Source: JAMQKA01 sp043951865
GTDB lineage: Bacteria > Bacteroidota > Rhodothermia > Balneolales > Balneolaceae
Direction of reading: 5' to 3'
NCBI RefSeq assembly: GCF_043951865.1
Contig: NZ_JBINJF010000037.1
Coordinates: 1-27,802 of the forward strand
DNA length: 27,802 nt
The position numbers and the translations under genes were made by a program. Under the pieces are notes generated by a model, which worked only from the letters and a program-made list of their open reading frames with translations, did no database searches and had not been told where the DNA came from. Of this stretch, positions 16,407-25,385 are shown piece by piece. How positions within the stretch are numbered: position 1 is the first letter of the stretch; the number at the start of each line of letters is the position of its first letter.

Positions 16407-18023
16407 ATGCTGTCAAATGCACAAATAGGTGTTGTCGATATATCTGTGATCATCCTGTACCTGCTGGGTATCCTGGCGCTGGGAATCTGGAGCGTGCGAA
16501 AGCAGAAAATGTCCAGTAAGAACTATTTTTTGGCAGCGCGTTCGCTTAAGTGGCCGGTCATAGGGGCAGCCCTTTTTGCCTCCAATATTTCCACCATTCA
16601 TATCGTGGGACTGGCGGCATCCGGGTTCAACGACGGCTTGGTTTGGGGGAATTTCGAGTGGATGGCCGCTTTTTTGTTGATCATTCTGGGGCTTGTTTTT
16701 GCTCCATTTTACTTTGAAAACGAGATCGCCACCTTGCCGGAGTTTTTGGAAAAGCGGTACGGTCCCTTCGCCCGGTCGTTCCTGGCATTTTTAGGTATCA
16801 TTGGTGCGCTGTTTATGCATATCGGGGTCAGCCTGTACGCAGGTGCTGTGGTCGTTGAAAATTTCTTTGGAATCGATGTGGTAGTTTCGATCCTGTTAAT
16901 CTCATTTATAACGGTACTGTACACTGCAATAGGCGGACTCAAAGCGGTGGTTGTAACCGAAACGCTTCAAACGGTTATATTAATTACAGGTTCTTTTCTG
17001 GTTACCCTGCTGGCGATCTGGTCGTTACCGGAATACGGTATTGATTCCTGGCAAGCACTGAAACAAGCGGCCAAACCAGAGCAATTCAGTATGATTCACA
17101 CCCATGAAGACTCTCCATTACCGTGGTATGCCGTGCTGCTTGGCTACCCGGTTTTGGGAATCTGGTACTGGTGTGCTGATCAAACCATCGTGCAGCGCGT
17201 GCTGGGAGCCCGGTCGCTGTATGACGCCAAAACCGGTCCGATATTCGCCGGGTTTATAAAAATATTACCGGTTTTCTTTATGGTCCTTCCCGGTGTACTG
17301 GCCTATGTACTGTTTGGTAGCCAAATTCAAGACAGTAATGACACTTTTTTGGTCCTTGTTACCGAATTGATGCCGGTTGGCTTAAAAGGTCTTATGGCGG
17401 CCGGGCTCCTGGCTGCACTGATGAGCACGATCGCTGCGGCGTTGAATAGTGCGGCTACCCTGGTCACGGTCGACATTGTGGGCAAGATAAAACCGTCCAT
17501 TACGGATCGTCAGCAGGTGCTTACGGGAAGGGTTACAACCGTGGTGGTGATGGTGTTGGCGATTCTCTGGTCACCGTTTGTCGGACAATTCAGAAGCATT
17601 TTTGATGCCATCAACGTGCTGCTGTCGGTCATTGCCCCTCCCATTGCAACGGTATTTGTGATGGGGGTCTTTTGGAAACGGGGGACCCGCCAGGCGGCGA
17701 ATGTAACCCTGGTGACCGGCTTTCTGCTTGGCGTTGCCGTCTTCCTGCTCGATTTTCCCGTAATAGGGGATGTCAAACTGTTTACAGAGGTATACGGTAT
17801 CCCTTTTCTGATGCAGGCGTGGTGGCTGTTTGTGACTTGTTGTATAATTTATGCTGGAATAAGTCTGGTGACGAAACCACCTGGAATTGATCAAATCAAG
17901 GGACTCTGTTTTGATTCCCCGCTATCGTTTCTGGAAGGTTCTCCGGAGGGAGCAAAAGATCCACGCATGCTCTCTGCCTTACTTATACTGATTATGGTAG
18001 TTCTCTATTACCTATTTCAATAA
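16407..18023 (+). CDS. Sodium:solute symporter (SSS/SLC5 family)
   Basis: Inner-membrane importer that couples sugar uptake to sodium entry. The 538-residue protein is strongly hydrophobic with roughly 13-14 membrane segments. SSS features include the start DISVIILYLLGILALGIWSV, the KNYFLAARSLKWPVIGAALF and ASNIST region near residues 39-63 where a sodium site lies in the family, ATLPEFLEKRYG, and the DQTIVQRVLGARS loop common to sugar-type members. ATG 16407 is the first credible start. It resembles SGLT-like sugar transporters more than proline or acetate carriers. Position between the glycosidases and the fuconate dehydratase suggests L-fucose as cargo, in place of the FucP-type MFS permease. 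The cargo is inferred. Confidence 0.9.
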   Translation: MLSNAQIGVVDISVIILYLLGILALGIWSVRKQKMSSKNYFLAARSLKWPVIGAALFASNISTIHIVGLAASGFNDGLVWGNFEWMAAFLLIILGLVFAPFYFENEIATLPEFLEKRYGPFARSFLAFLGIIGALFMHIGVSLYAGAVVVENFFGIDVVVSILLISFITVLYTAIGGLKAVVVTETLQTVILITGSFLVTLLAIWSLPEYGIDSWQALKQAAKPEQFSMIHTHEDSPLPWYAVLLGYPVLGIWYWCADQTIVQRVLGARSLYDAKTGPIFAGFIKILPVFFMVLPGVLAYVLFGSQIQDSNDTFLVLVTELMPVGLKGLMAAGLLAALMSTIAAALNSAATLVTVDIVGKIKPSITDRQQVLTGRVTTVVVMVLAILWSPFVGQFRSIFDAINVLLSVIAPPIATVFVMGVFWKRGTRQAANVTLVTGFLLGVAVFLLDFPVIGDVKLFTEVYGIPFLMQAWWLFVTCCIIYAGISLVTKPPGIDQIKGLCFDSPLSFLEGSPEGAKDPRMLSALLILIMVVLYYLFQ

Positions 18024-18030
18024 CTTCCGT

Positions 18031-18264
18031 TAACCCAGATTATTCACCAAGAAATTTGGTCGTGAGCAAGGCGAAGTTAAAATCGCAAATGAAGTGTATC
18101 TGGATACGCTGAATGCGCTATTTTTATTTCAACGCAGCACACGATAAAATTTCGCAGCTATTTTAGACAATACCCAAATTTGAGCTACAGATTATTTCCG
18201 ATATGTAAAATATAATCAACAGCTTAATCTTCAATTATTATTAATTCGTGAATAATCCGGGTTA
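18031..18264 (+). mobile_element. MITE-like element with 17-bp terminal inverted repeats
   Basis: TAACCCAGATTATTCAC (18031-18047) and GTGAATAATCCGGGTTA (18248-18264) are inverted repeats with a single mismatch, about 200 bp apart. The outer bases read TTAA on the left and TTAT on the right, compatible with a decayed TTAA target duplication as made by some transposons (IS1380-type is one option). No coding capacity. It starts 8 bp after the symporter stop and ends one base before the preferred fuconate dehydratase ATG, so it forms the entire leader of that gene. Confidence 0.6.
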
Positions 18265-18265
18265 T

Positions 18266-19498
18266 ATGACTATTACTGATGTTGTAACACGCGACCGCCG
18301 CTTTGAGCTCAAAGAGGGTGCCGGGGCCGATGCCGTTCACACCAATCCACAGTATGCGTATGCTGTGTGTCGGCTTGAAACCGGCCGGAATCAGACCGGT
18401 AACGGCCTTGCCTTTACACTGGGCGAGGGGAATGACCTGGTCTGCAAGGCCATTGAATACCTGGCAGAGCCCGTCAAAGGAAAGGATATTGAAGAGGTTA
18501 TGGAAAATTTCGGCACCCTTTCCCAGCGGATGAGCGATGCTCCCGGGTACCGGTGGCTCGGTCCCCATAAAGGGGTTGTGCACCTTGCACTGGCTGCGAT
18601 AACAAACGCCTGTTTTGATCTCTGGGCAAAGCAGCGGCAGCAGCCCCTTTGGAAACTATTGCTGGATTTAAGCCCGCAGCAAACGGTAAAGCTATTGGAC
18701 CTTCGATACCTGGAAGACGTGCTTACCGAACAGGATGTGTTGGAACTTCTTCGCAATGAAATGGAAAATCGGGAAAGTCGTAAAAAGATCCTGGATAAAG
18801 GGTATCCGGGTTACGACACTTCTGTTGGCTGGTTTTCCTACCCGGATGCCAAACTGGTTGAAAATGCCAGGAAGGCCGTCGATGCCGGCTTCGGTGCCAT
18901 GAAATTGAAGGTAGGTTCTGATGATCCACAGCGGGACTTGCGAAGGGCTTTTCTGGTTCGGGAGACGGTGGGAGATGACGTCACCATTATGCTGGATGTA
19001 AACCAACAGTGGAGCGTACCGGAGGCATTGAAATTGGGAAAGCAGCTGCAATCTATGGATCCCTACTGGATTGAAGAACCCACTGATCCGGATGACGTGC
19101 TTGGGCACCAGACGATAGCCAAACAACTGGCCCCGGTTCCTGTTGCCCTGGGAGAGCATGTTCCTAACAAAGTGCTTTTTAAAAACTTTATGCAGGCCGG
19201 GGCCATGCGTTTTAACCAGGTGGATGCTGTCAGGGTGGGGGGCGTTGCCGAATTCCTGACTGTCAGTATCTTATCAAAAAAATTTGGGATACCGGTCGTA
19301 CCGCATGTTGGTGATATGGGACAGATACACCAGCATTTGGTTCTGTATAATCATATAGCACTGGGACATGAGGTGCTTTTTTTGGAATATATCCCCCACC
19401 TGCGGGAGTACTTCAAACATCCCGCCATAGTTGAAGGTGGACGATATCACACTCCCCAAGAGCCCGGCGCCAGTACCGATCTCATTGAAACCGTTTAA
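18266..19498 (+). CDS. L-fuconate dehydratase-like enolase-superfamily enzyme
   Basis: Predicted to dehydrate L-fuconate to 2-keto-3-deoxy-L-fuconate in the cytoplasm, the third step of the non-phosphorylating fucose route. From ATG 18266 the protein has 410 residues. The N-terminal capping domain has GADAVHTNPQYAYAVCRLET and GNGLAFTLGEGNDLVCKAIE, and YPGYDTSVGW precedes the barrel, all characteristic of the FucD group. Superfamily active-site residues are present: Lys213/Lys215 (MKLKVG), Asp244 (MLDVNQQW), Glu270 (WIEEPTDPDD), Glu297 (LGEH) and His347 (VPHVGDMG). A GTG start at 18248 is possible but lies within the arm of the MITE-like element. The next gene follows after 14 bp. A related sugar-acid dehydratase activity (for example on a close stereoisomer) cannot be excluded. 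Confidence 0.9.
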   Translation: MTITDVVTRDRRFELKEGAGADAVHTNPQYAYAVCRLETGRNQTGNGLAFTLGEGNDLVCKAIEYLAEPVKGKDIEEVMENFGTLSQRMSDAPGYRWLGPHKGVVHLALAAITNACFDLWAKQRQQPLWKLLLDLSPQQTVKLLDLRYLEDVLTEQDVLELLRNEMENRESRKKILDKGYPGYDTSVGWFSYPDAKLVENARKAVDAGFGAMKLKVGSDDPQRDLRRAFLVRETVGDDVTIMLDVNQQWSVPEALKLGKQLQSMDPYWIEEPTDPDDVLGHQTIAKQLAPVPVALGEHVPNKVLFKNFMQAGAMRFNQVDAVRVGGVAEFLTVSILSKKFGIPVVPHVGDMGQIHQHLVLYNHIALGHEVLFLEYIPHLREYFKHPAIVEGGRYHTPQEPGASTDLIETV

Positions 19499-19512
19499 TC
19501 CTGTTGTTTTAA

Positions 19513-20595
19513 ATGGAGCAAGCATTACATACCCAAGTTACCATGCCCGAAACCCCGCGGCCAATCTTCATAATTGGGGCAGGGGGGATTGTACGGGATG
19601 CACATCTGCCCGCCTACCAAAAAGCGGGATTGCCTGTTAAGGGAATTTTTGATATCCAAAAGGGAAAGGCGGTAGCGCTTGCCGAGCAATATGGCATTCC
19701 ACACGTTTACGGTTCGCTGCAGGAACTAATTACCGATTCAAATCAACATGTGGTTTACGATCTCGCCGTACCCGCTTCGGAGATTGCGGGTGTACTGGAA
19801 TATTTACCCTCAAATTCAGCAGCGCTGATACAAAAGCCACTGGGTGAAGATTGGGATGAAGCCCAAAAGATAGCTCACATTTGTGACGAAAAACAGATGA
19901 CGGCCGGTGTAAACTTCCAATTACGGTACGCGCCCCATATACTGGCAGCCCGGAACCTGATCCGGGAAGGGGCCCTGGGCGAAATACATGATATCGAAAT
20001 CCGTCTCAACGTTTATACCCCATGGCATCTGTGGGAGTTCCTGTATGATCTGCCGAGAGTGGAAATCCTGTATCACAGTATCCACTACCTTGATTTGGTT
20101 CGCTCGTTCCTGGGAAACCCGAAAGGGATCTATGCCAAAACGGTTAAACATCCTAAGATGGAGAATCTGGCTTCCACCAAGAGTACGATGATTTTGGACT
20201 ACGGGGATCGTACACGAGCGGTTATCAGTACAAACCACGGACATGAATTTGGATCTGACCATCAGGAATCATTTGTGAAGATCGAGGGAACGAAAGGAGC
20301 GGTAACGATTACACTGGGCGTAAACATGAATTATCCGGAAGGGGCGGAGGACACGTTTGAATACTGTTTGTTGGATGAGGGAACAGATCCCAATTGGCAG
20401 CGGGTGGATATCGAGGGCTCCTGGTTTCCAGATGCTTTTGCCGGATCTATGGGCAGTTTTCAATGTCATCTGCTTGAAACGTCCAACGAGTTCACCAGTT
20501 TGGTCCCCGATGCTGTTCAGACGATGGCCCTGGTTGAAGCAGCCCATGTTTCCAGTGAACGGGGAGGTACAAAACCACACTATTTGAATTCGTAA
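19513..20595 (+). CDS. Gfo/Idh/MocA-family NAD(P)-dependent oxidoreductase
   Basis: Predicted cytoplasmic sugar or sugar-acid dehydrogenase. The 360-residue protein has an N-terminal Rossmann fold (about 15-130; IIGAGGIVRDAHLPAY with Gly22, Gly24, Gly25) and the C-terminal alpha/beta domain (about 135-350). The usual EKP motif reads QKP here (IQKPLG, Lys108). The catalytic-region motif is YHSIHYLDLV, with His188, His191 and Asp194. ATG 19513 is used; ATG 19543 would also keep the fold. The 14-bp gap to the dehydratase suggests a shared transcript and pathway, so it may supply the missing L-fucose dehydrogenase or act on 2-keto-3-deoxy-fuconate. The exact reaction is not decided by sequence. 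Confidence 0.88.
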   Translation: MEQALHTQVTMPETPRPIFIIGAGGIVRDAHLPAYQKAGLPVKGIFDIQKGKAVALAEQYGIPHVYGSLQELITDSNQHVVYDLAVPASEIAGVLEYLPSNSAALIQKPLGEDWDEAQKIAHICDEKQMTAGVNFQLRYAPHILAARNLIREGALGEIHDIEIRLNVYTPWHLWEFLYDLPRVEILYHSIHYLDLVRSFLGNPKGIYAKTVKHPKMENLASTKSTMILDYGDRTRAVISTNHGHEFGSDHQESFVKIEGTKGAVTITLGVNMNYPEGAEDTFEYCLLDEGTDPNWQRVDIEGSWFPDAFAGSMGSFQCHLLETSNEFTSLVPDAVQTMALVEAAHVSSERGGTKPHYLNS

Positions 20596-21005
20596 TCAAG
20601 ATATCGGAGTGAGAAAGCCACTTGGACCATACTTAGGGCATCCTTTTCTAATTTTACTGTATGTCTAACAATGATTTAGCGGTTAATGTGGCTGTTCGAA
20701 ATGCAAGGTTTTCTTGATTTTTTTCAAATCATACTGCACATGATATCCCCGGCAGCAGCAATAGCTATCCTGAAATTCGGTTGTAGCCTGCAGGATTCGG
20801 TATGGGGTGTTCATTGTTGAGGTGAAGAAAATTCCGAGTGGTCGGAACTGACGAACTGGGTACCTGCAACACTCACCATAAATCCCAGATGTTGATTTAT
20901 TAAAGTTTTCTTCAGCCTCCTGATTATCTTTTCTGGCAGGCGTTGTTGGCACCAGCAGCAGTGGGTTTCTAGACTTTGGTGCTGGTGAAAATAGGAGGGA
21001 TCCCT
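20596..21005. other. Intergenic region after the oxidoreductase gene
   Basis: No supported gene. A frame of 89 codons on the - strand (20683-20952) has a cysteine-rich, low-plausibility translation without a recognizable domain, and I do not call it. No clear terminator was found for the oxidoreductase gene. Confidence 0.45.
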
Positions 21006-21234
21006 CCGGCCTACGGATTTATAAGCCGCCCGGGCAAACGTAGCGGAGGCGTGAAGAAAGAACCCCTGCAACAGGTACTGGGTGAGACCCGGCGTGCGGA
21101 AAAATGCTATTTCCCGGGAGGAGCTCCCACCGGAAATATCTGGGGTTCTTTTAGCCGCAGCGAAGTGCAGCCAGGCGAATAAATCCCCACGCCGGTGATT
21201 TTTTGGGTTCCTTTTTGTTCACACAAAAAGGAAC
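21006..21234 (+). repeat. Structured intergenic repeat D
   Basis: Same layout as R1/R2 and A but with different stem sequence. CCGGC (21006-21010) pairs with GCCGG (21191-21195), GGATTTAT (21015-21022) with ATAAATCC (21179-21186), GCC (21025-21027) with GGC (21174-21176), and AAAGAACCCC (21057-21066) with GGGGTTCTTT (21142-21151). After a T-rich spacer comes a perfect 12-bp hairpin, GTTCCTTTTTGT / ACAAAAAGGAAC, at 21207-21234 with loop TCAC. It sits between the end of the oxidoreductase gene and the end of the convergent gene. Confidence 0.82.
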
Positions 21235-21372
21235 ATCCCTGCCTTGGGAAGGGACAGTTGTGACTTTTTGAGGATGCCCCACTTACATCTTGACTCCTTG
21301 ATCAGGTTTTTACGTTCGATGTTACCCCATTTGTTGCAGGACGGTATCTGACGGTGTACAAGGAACGAAAGG

Positions 21373-24300
21373 TCAATTATTTAGTCTGTAAAGTCTGAGT
21401 TTATCCTGATTTGATCCTACCAGTATTCCCAAGCTATTTTCGCCAAGTCTAATCGGTTTAATATCCTTTACGTCGTAAGGAATGAAAATACCACTTTCAT
21501 CCACAGGCAGCGGTTCAAAGTCTCCGTCTGCTTTACCCTTTAGCAATAATCCCACCGAGGCATCCGCCCTGGTAGTTGCAAATTCTACATTAAACCTGTT
21601 TCCCCCAACCAGCAGATCTTTTATACCATCGCTGTTATAATCGAGCACAACAACTGCATTTACGGAAGAAAACTGGGCTTCGGTTGGCAGTTCCCGCAAT
21701 GTCAAATCACCTTCGGAGTGCTCTAAAAGTACGCTTGCAAAATTATTGGCTTCATAGTGCAGTGCATCATCAATTCCGGAGCCGAGCAGATCCTCCAGGT
21801 TCGCTTTTGCGAACGAACGATAGGTCGAAAATTCAGAAGCGATACTCTGAATTTGTTGATCCAGCCTGTCTTTTCCGGCCACAGGAACCAATTCATCATT
21901 GTGATTAGTTGCCAATACAATATCTACAATCCCATTGTTTTCGAAATCATCTGCAAAGATATGAAATGGGCGCTCACTGGTGGCCTTGAACTTGTAATTC
22001 AACCCGATATTTCCGGCAATCAGGTCTTGATCGCCATCATCGTCAGCATCGGTCGATATAATGGTATTCCACCAGCCTTTTGTGCTGCTGCCATCAGACA
22101 AAAATGCGGAGGATATCTCCTTAAACTCCTCATCGATAAGTTTAAATATACGGATCGGCATCCATTCTCCTGCTACAGCCAGTTCAGGATCTCCTTTCCC
22201 GTCTATGTCGGTCCACACAGCTGAGGTGACCATTCCTAATTTGTTAAACTCAGGTGCTACTGTATTCGTCACGTCTTCAAACTCTCCTCCATTATTTTGC
22301 AACAGGTAACTTTTGGGCGGAAAGGGGTACATACCCGGTACATGACGCCCCCCTACGAAAAGATCCAAATCGCCATCGCCATCGTAATCGGCTGCAGCTA
22401 CACAGGACCCGCTGGCTGTAATTTCAGGCAGATCAAATGATCGTGTGAAATTTCCCGCTCCGTCATTAATATAGAGACGATCCTGATACATGGAGGCATG
22501 TTGAGGAAACTCGTTGCCTCCACTAACCACATATAAATCGAGAGCTTGATCTCCGTTTGCATCGAAAAAAAGAGCTCCCATATCTTCATGGTCTTCGTCA
22601 TCTTCAAACGCGGGATTTTTTTTCCGTTCAAACCCTCCCTCTTTTTTCTGCAGGAAAAGCTGACCCGGCTGACCATGGGCTCCTCCGACATAAAAATCGT
22701 CCAATCCATTGCCGTCAACATCACCGGTTGTTATAAATGGTCCCTCTGTTGAGAGGCTGTGAGACAACAGCGGCTGTTGCTGGTAGTCATCGAATTCATT
22801 CTCCCGGTGAATATAGGGTGGATCAAACCACTGGGAGGTGACATCGCTGAATATCGGTTCTGTTTCCTGTTTGTTTGGCTTGACACGTATAGCATCCTCG
22901 TATGATAGCTCCAACATTTGATTAGCCTCAATATTCCGGAGTCTGCTTTGTTTTGCGTCGTGCCATGTGACCGTAACTAAGTCTATGGTGCTTGCTGTAT
23001 CCAGGCCGAAATGGGCAACCGGAGGACTCGAGGAAAGATATCCCCGGGTTGTTTTCATTTGAAAAAACTGTTGCTCATTGCCGTATTCCAAATGTATTTT
23101 TGCACCTAACCCGTCAATGTTGCCAGGAGGTCCCTTAAGCTTCACCCGCAGATAATTATTTTCGCGCAACTCATCGGCGCTGTTTTTATAGAGAAACGCC
23201 TCCCCATCCATGTTATTGACAACCAAATCCAACGTGCCGTCATTATTAAAATCCGCAACTGCAGCTCCGTGGGATACACTAGCTTGATCCAATCCCCATT
23301 CGGAAGACTTGTTGGAGAACGTTAAATTGCCATTATTTTTGAAAATATAGTTTGGCAGTTTGTTTTTGGGATACTGGTTGATCAAATCGGTGGCTAGTCC
23401 GCGAATCAATTCTTCTTGGGAGGAAAATTGGTGTGCATTTTCCTGCACAATTTTTACTCCCCTGGCTTCAGCATCCCTGTTATTCACATCCCGCAATAAA
23501 CCATTCGAGATAAATAGATCCCGATAGCCGTCATTGTTAAAATCACTTCCCAGAACAGCCCAGCTCCAGTCAGTTTTTGAAACGCCTGCGAGCTGGGATA
23601 TTTCACTAAAAAAACCATTCCCCTGGTTTAGATGCAGCACATTATGCATGTACTTGTGGTGAAATCCACTCTCTATTATTTCACGATAATCCTCTCGCGT
23701 CATGTGGGCCATAGATGTTTTTGATCGAATGTAATCCTCAGGCAGCATTTCGGTAACGATTATATCTTCCAAACCATCATTGTTAATATCCACAATATCC
23801 GTTCCCATCGAATGAAACGAGATGTGGTTTGTGGCTTTGTCAATGCTTTCGTTAAATGTTCCATCCCCTTGATTGATATATAAATAGTCATCTTCCAGGA
23901 AATCATTGGCAACATAAATATCCGAATAACCATCCTGGTTGACGTCAGCGGTTACCACACTCAGTCCGAATCCAAAATTGCCTGTGATGCCTTTCTGTAG
24001 TCCAACTTCTGTGTACGTTCCCCCTTCGTTTAGATAGAGTTTATCCCTGGCAAGGTCGCCTGGATCTTGTTTTCCCTTGAGGACTTCAGGAATAGGGATA
24101 AAGAATGATTCGGGTCGATTGGTGATATACACATCCAGATCGCCGTCGTTATCCAAGTCAAAGAAAGAGGCGTGAAGGGAATAACCGGTTTCATTCAGCC
24201 CATATTTTGCAGCCTGTTCCTTGAAGGTCAGATCTCCCTGGTTGATAAAAAGTAAATTTTTGCGTTCTTCTTCGGTATCCTTCCAACCTCCGCGGGTAAC

Positions 24301-24708
24301 ATAAATATCCTGATATCCATCATTATTTATATCAACCATGACCGCCCCGTTGTGCCAACCCGGTCCCCCATCCACGCCGGCTTTTGTGGTGATATCCTCA
24401 AATTCAAAACTTCCGTTATTCAGATACAACTTATTTGAGACTTGGTTTCCCACAAAATAAATATCCGGCAGACCATCATTGTTGATATCGCCAACGGCTA
24501 GTCCCGCCCCGTCGTAGACGTAGTTGAAATCAAGAAAAAAATTATCAGCATTTTCGATTATATCATTCGAAAAATGAATACCACTTTTTGAGACGGGAAT
24601 TAGCTGGAATAAATTTCCACTTCTTGAATCATTTGATTCATGGGAATTGCAACCATGAATTAAAATAAGTGGAATGAAAATTGAGAGATATGATGCTAAT
24701 CTTTTCAA
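21373..24708 (-). CDS. FG-GAP/VCBS-repeat lipoprotein with ASPIC/UnbV domain
   Basis: Large exported protein of the CRTAC1-like group, common beside Bacteroidota glycan loci. The 1111 residues begin with a lipoprotein signal (cysteine 20 in LILIHGC). An N-terminal propeller (about 60-510) carries many calcium-binding loops of the DINNDGLPDIYF kind, followed by an ASPIC/UnbV domain (about 518-602; NNYLRVKLKGPPGNIDGLGA and RGYLSSSPPVAHFGLD). A second propeller (about 650-1090) has DGDGDLDLFVGG, DADDDGDQDLIAGN and similar loops. The start is TTG at 24706-24708: the nearby ATG is out of frame, an in-frame stop lies just upstream, and no Met precedes the lipobox. It is on the opposite strand and converges on the locus. 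Function unknown; surface glycan binding or adhesion is plausible. Confidence 0.88.
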   Translation of the reverse strand: MKRLASYLSIFIPLILIHGCNSHESNDSRSGNLFQLIPVSKSGIHFSNDIIENADNFFLDFNYVYDGAGLAVGDINNDGLPDIYFVGNQVSNKLYLNNGSFEFEDITTKAGVDGGPGWHNGAVMVDINNDGYQDIYVTRGGWKDTEEERKNLLFINQGDLTFKEQAAKYGLNETGYSLHASFFDLDNDGDLDVYITNRPESFFIPIPEVLKGKQDPGDLARDKLYLNEGGTYTEVGLQKGITGNFGFGLSVVTADVNQDGYSDIYVANDFLEDDYLYINQGDGTFNESIDKATNHISFHSMGTDIVDINNDGLEDIIVTEMLPEDYIRSKTSMAHMTREDYREIIESGFHHKYMHNVLHLNQGNGFFSEISQLAGVSKTDWSWAVLGSDFNNDGYRDLFISNGLLRDVNNRDAEARGVKIVQENAHQFSSQEELIRGLATDLINQYPKNKLPNYIFKNNGNLTFSNKSSEWGLDQASVSHGAAVADFNNDGTLDLVVNNMDGEAFLYKNSADELRENNYLRVKLKGPPGNIDGLGAKIHLEYGNEQQFFQMKTTRGYLSSSPPVAHFGLDTASTIDLVTVTWHDAKQSRLRNIEANQMLELSYEDAIRVKPNKQETEPIFSDVTSQWFDPPYIHRENEFDDYQQQPLLSHSLSTEGPFITTGDVDGNGLDDFYVGGAHGQPGQLFLQKKEGGFERKKNPAFEDDEDHEDMGALFFDANGDQALDLYVVSGGNEFPQHASMYQDRLYINDGAGNFTRSFDLPEITASGSCVAAADYDGDGDLDLFVGGRHVPGMYPFPPKSYLLQNNGGEFEDVTNTVAPEFNKLGMVTSAVWTDIDGKGDPELAVAGEWMPIRIFKLIDEEFKEISSAFLSDGSSTKGWWNTIISTDADDDGDQDLIAGNIGLNYKFKATSERPFHIFADDFENNGIVDIVLATNHNDELVPVAGKDRLDQQIQSIASEFSTYRSFAKANLEDLLGSGIDDALHYEANNFASVLLEHSEGDLTLRELPTEAQFSSVNAVVVLDYNSDGIKDLLVGGNRFNVEFATTRADASVGLLLKGKADGDFEPLPVDESGIFIPYDVKDIKPIRLGENSLGILVGSNQDKLRLYRLNN

Positions 24709-25184
24709 TATAATCGCATTTTATTCTTAACGTTTTAATATAGCTGTTTCGGTAGCAAGCTCACCCATACTTCGAGATCCAATTTAATCATACAACAGCT
24801 GTGTTTAAAAACTGAAATTAAACTTTCTCTATGCTATTCAGTATGCAAAATAGGTTTAGAGATTTGCGTTTTTAAAACCTTGTCAACCAAAACGTATCCC
24901 GGACGCTTCGAATCCGGTACTGTCCCCATCCGCGGTTTCAGGATGATATGGATTTTAGCCGGTGGTGCGCATCTGTCAAAATTTGAGGGTTTCTGATATG
25001 AGATTTCCCCTACGGTGAATTGTTGTCACGGAAAGCCTCCATTCGATTGTCTTACCTATAAAAGGAGGCATCAATAAAGCCAATGAAAATTAATCAAGTT
25101 TTTTGAGAAAGGTTTAGGCATCAAATTGTCTTAATTGGACACTACTGACTTTTAATATTGAATTTTCCCATAAAACCCTAATGT
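24709..25184. other. Divergent intergenic region between lipoprotein and second sigma gene
   Basis: About 0.68 kb separates the two divergent genes (24709-25385) and should contain both promoters. I found no exact match to the Bacteroidota housekeeping promoter or to the ACAGGGTACAG element. Two short strings recur here in swapped order, ATTGTCTTA (near 25050 and 25126) and AGGCATCAA (near 25067 and 25117). No reading frame looks real. Confidence 0.4.
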
Positions 25185-25219
25185 AACTTCCAGTCCCTTG
25201 ATTGGGTGTGGAAGTTTTT
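25185..25219 (+). terminator. Terminator-like hairpin upstream of second sigma gene
   Basis: AACTTCCA (25185-25192) pairs with TGGAAGTT (25209-25216), with an inner CCC/GGG pair and a 6-nt loop, followed by a run of T (25215-25219). No gene reads into it from the left on this strand. It may end a short leader transcript, act as an attenuator, or be chance. Confidence 0.4.
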
Positions 25220-25343
25220 GAATCTGATAATGCAGAGTAATGATTGATTTAATCAACTGGATAAAAGTTTTCAATAAATAGCATAAGTTGTAAGTACGGA
25301 AGGGATTCGATTACTCCTACAAAGGAGAAGGGGATAGTTAATG

Positions 25344-25366
25344 GTAGGATTTATTTAAAATCCTAC
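25344..25366 (+). promoter_or_regulatory. Perfect hairpin just before the second sigma start codon
   Basis: GTAGGATTT (25344-25352) and AAATCCTAC (25358-25366) form a perfect 9-bp stem with a 5-nt loop, ending 19 bp before the ATG. Its place in the ribosome-binding region suggests translational control of the sigma gene or an operator palindrome. Confidence 0.5.
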
Positions 25367-25385
25367 GAAAAGAGCAGGGTATTGG

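Noticed and set aside
20683..20952. 89-codon frame on the - strand after the oxidoreductase gene
   Set aside because: No domain, unusual cysteine-rich composition and no start signal; could be a remnant but cannot be supported.
25367..25385. CAGGGTA string before the second sigma start as a copy of the ECF promoter
   Set aside because: The A-rich part and the CGT box at the right distance are absent, and it is too close to the ATG.
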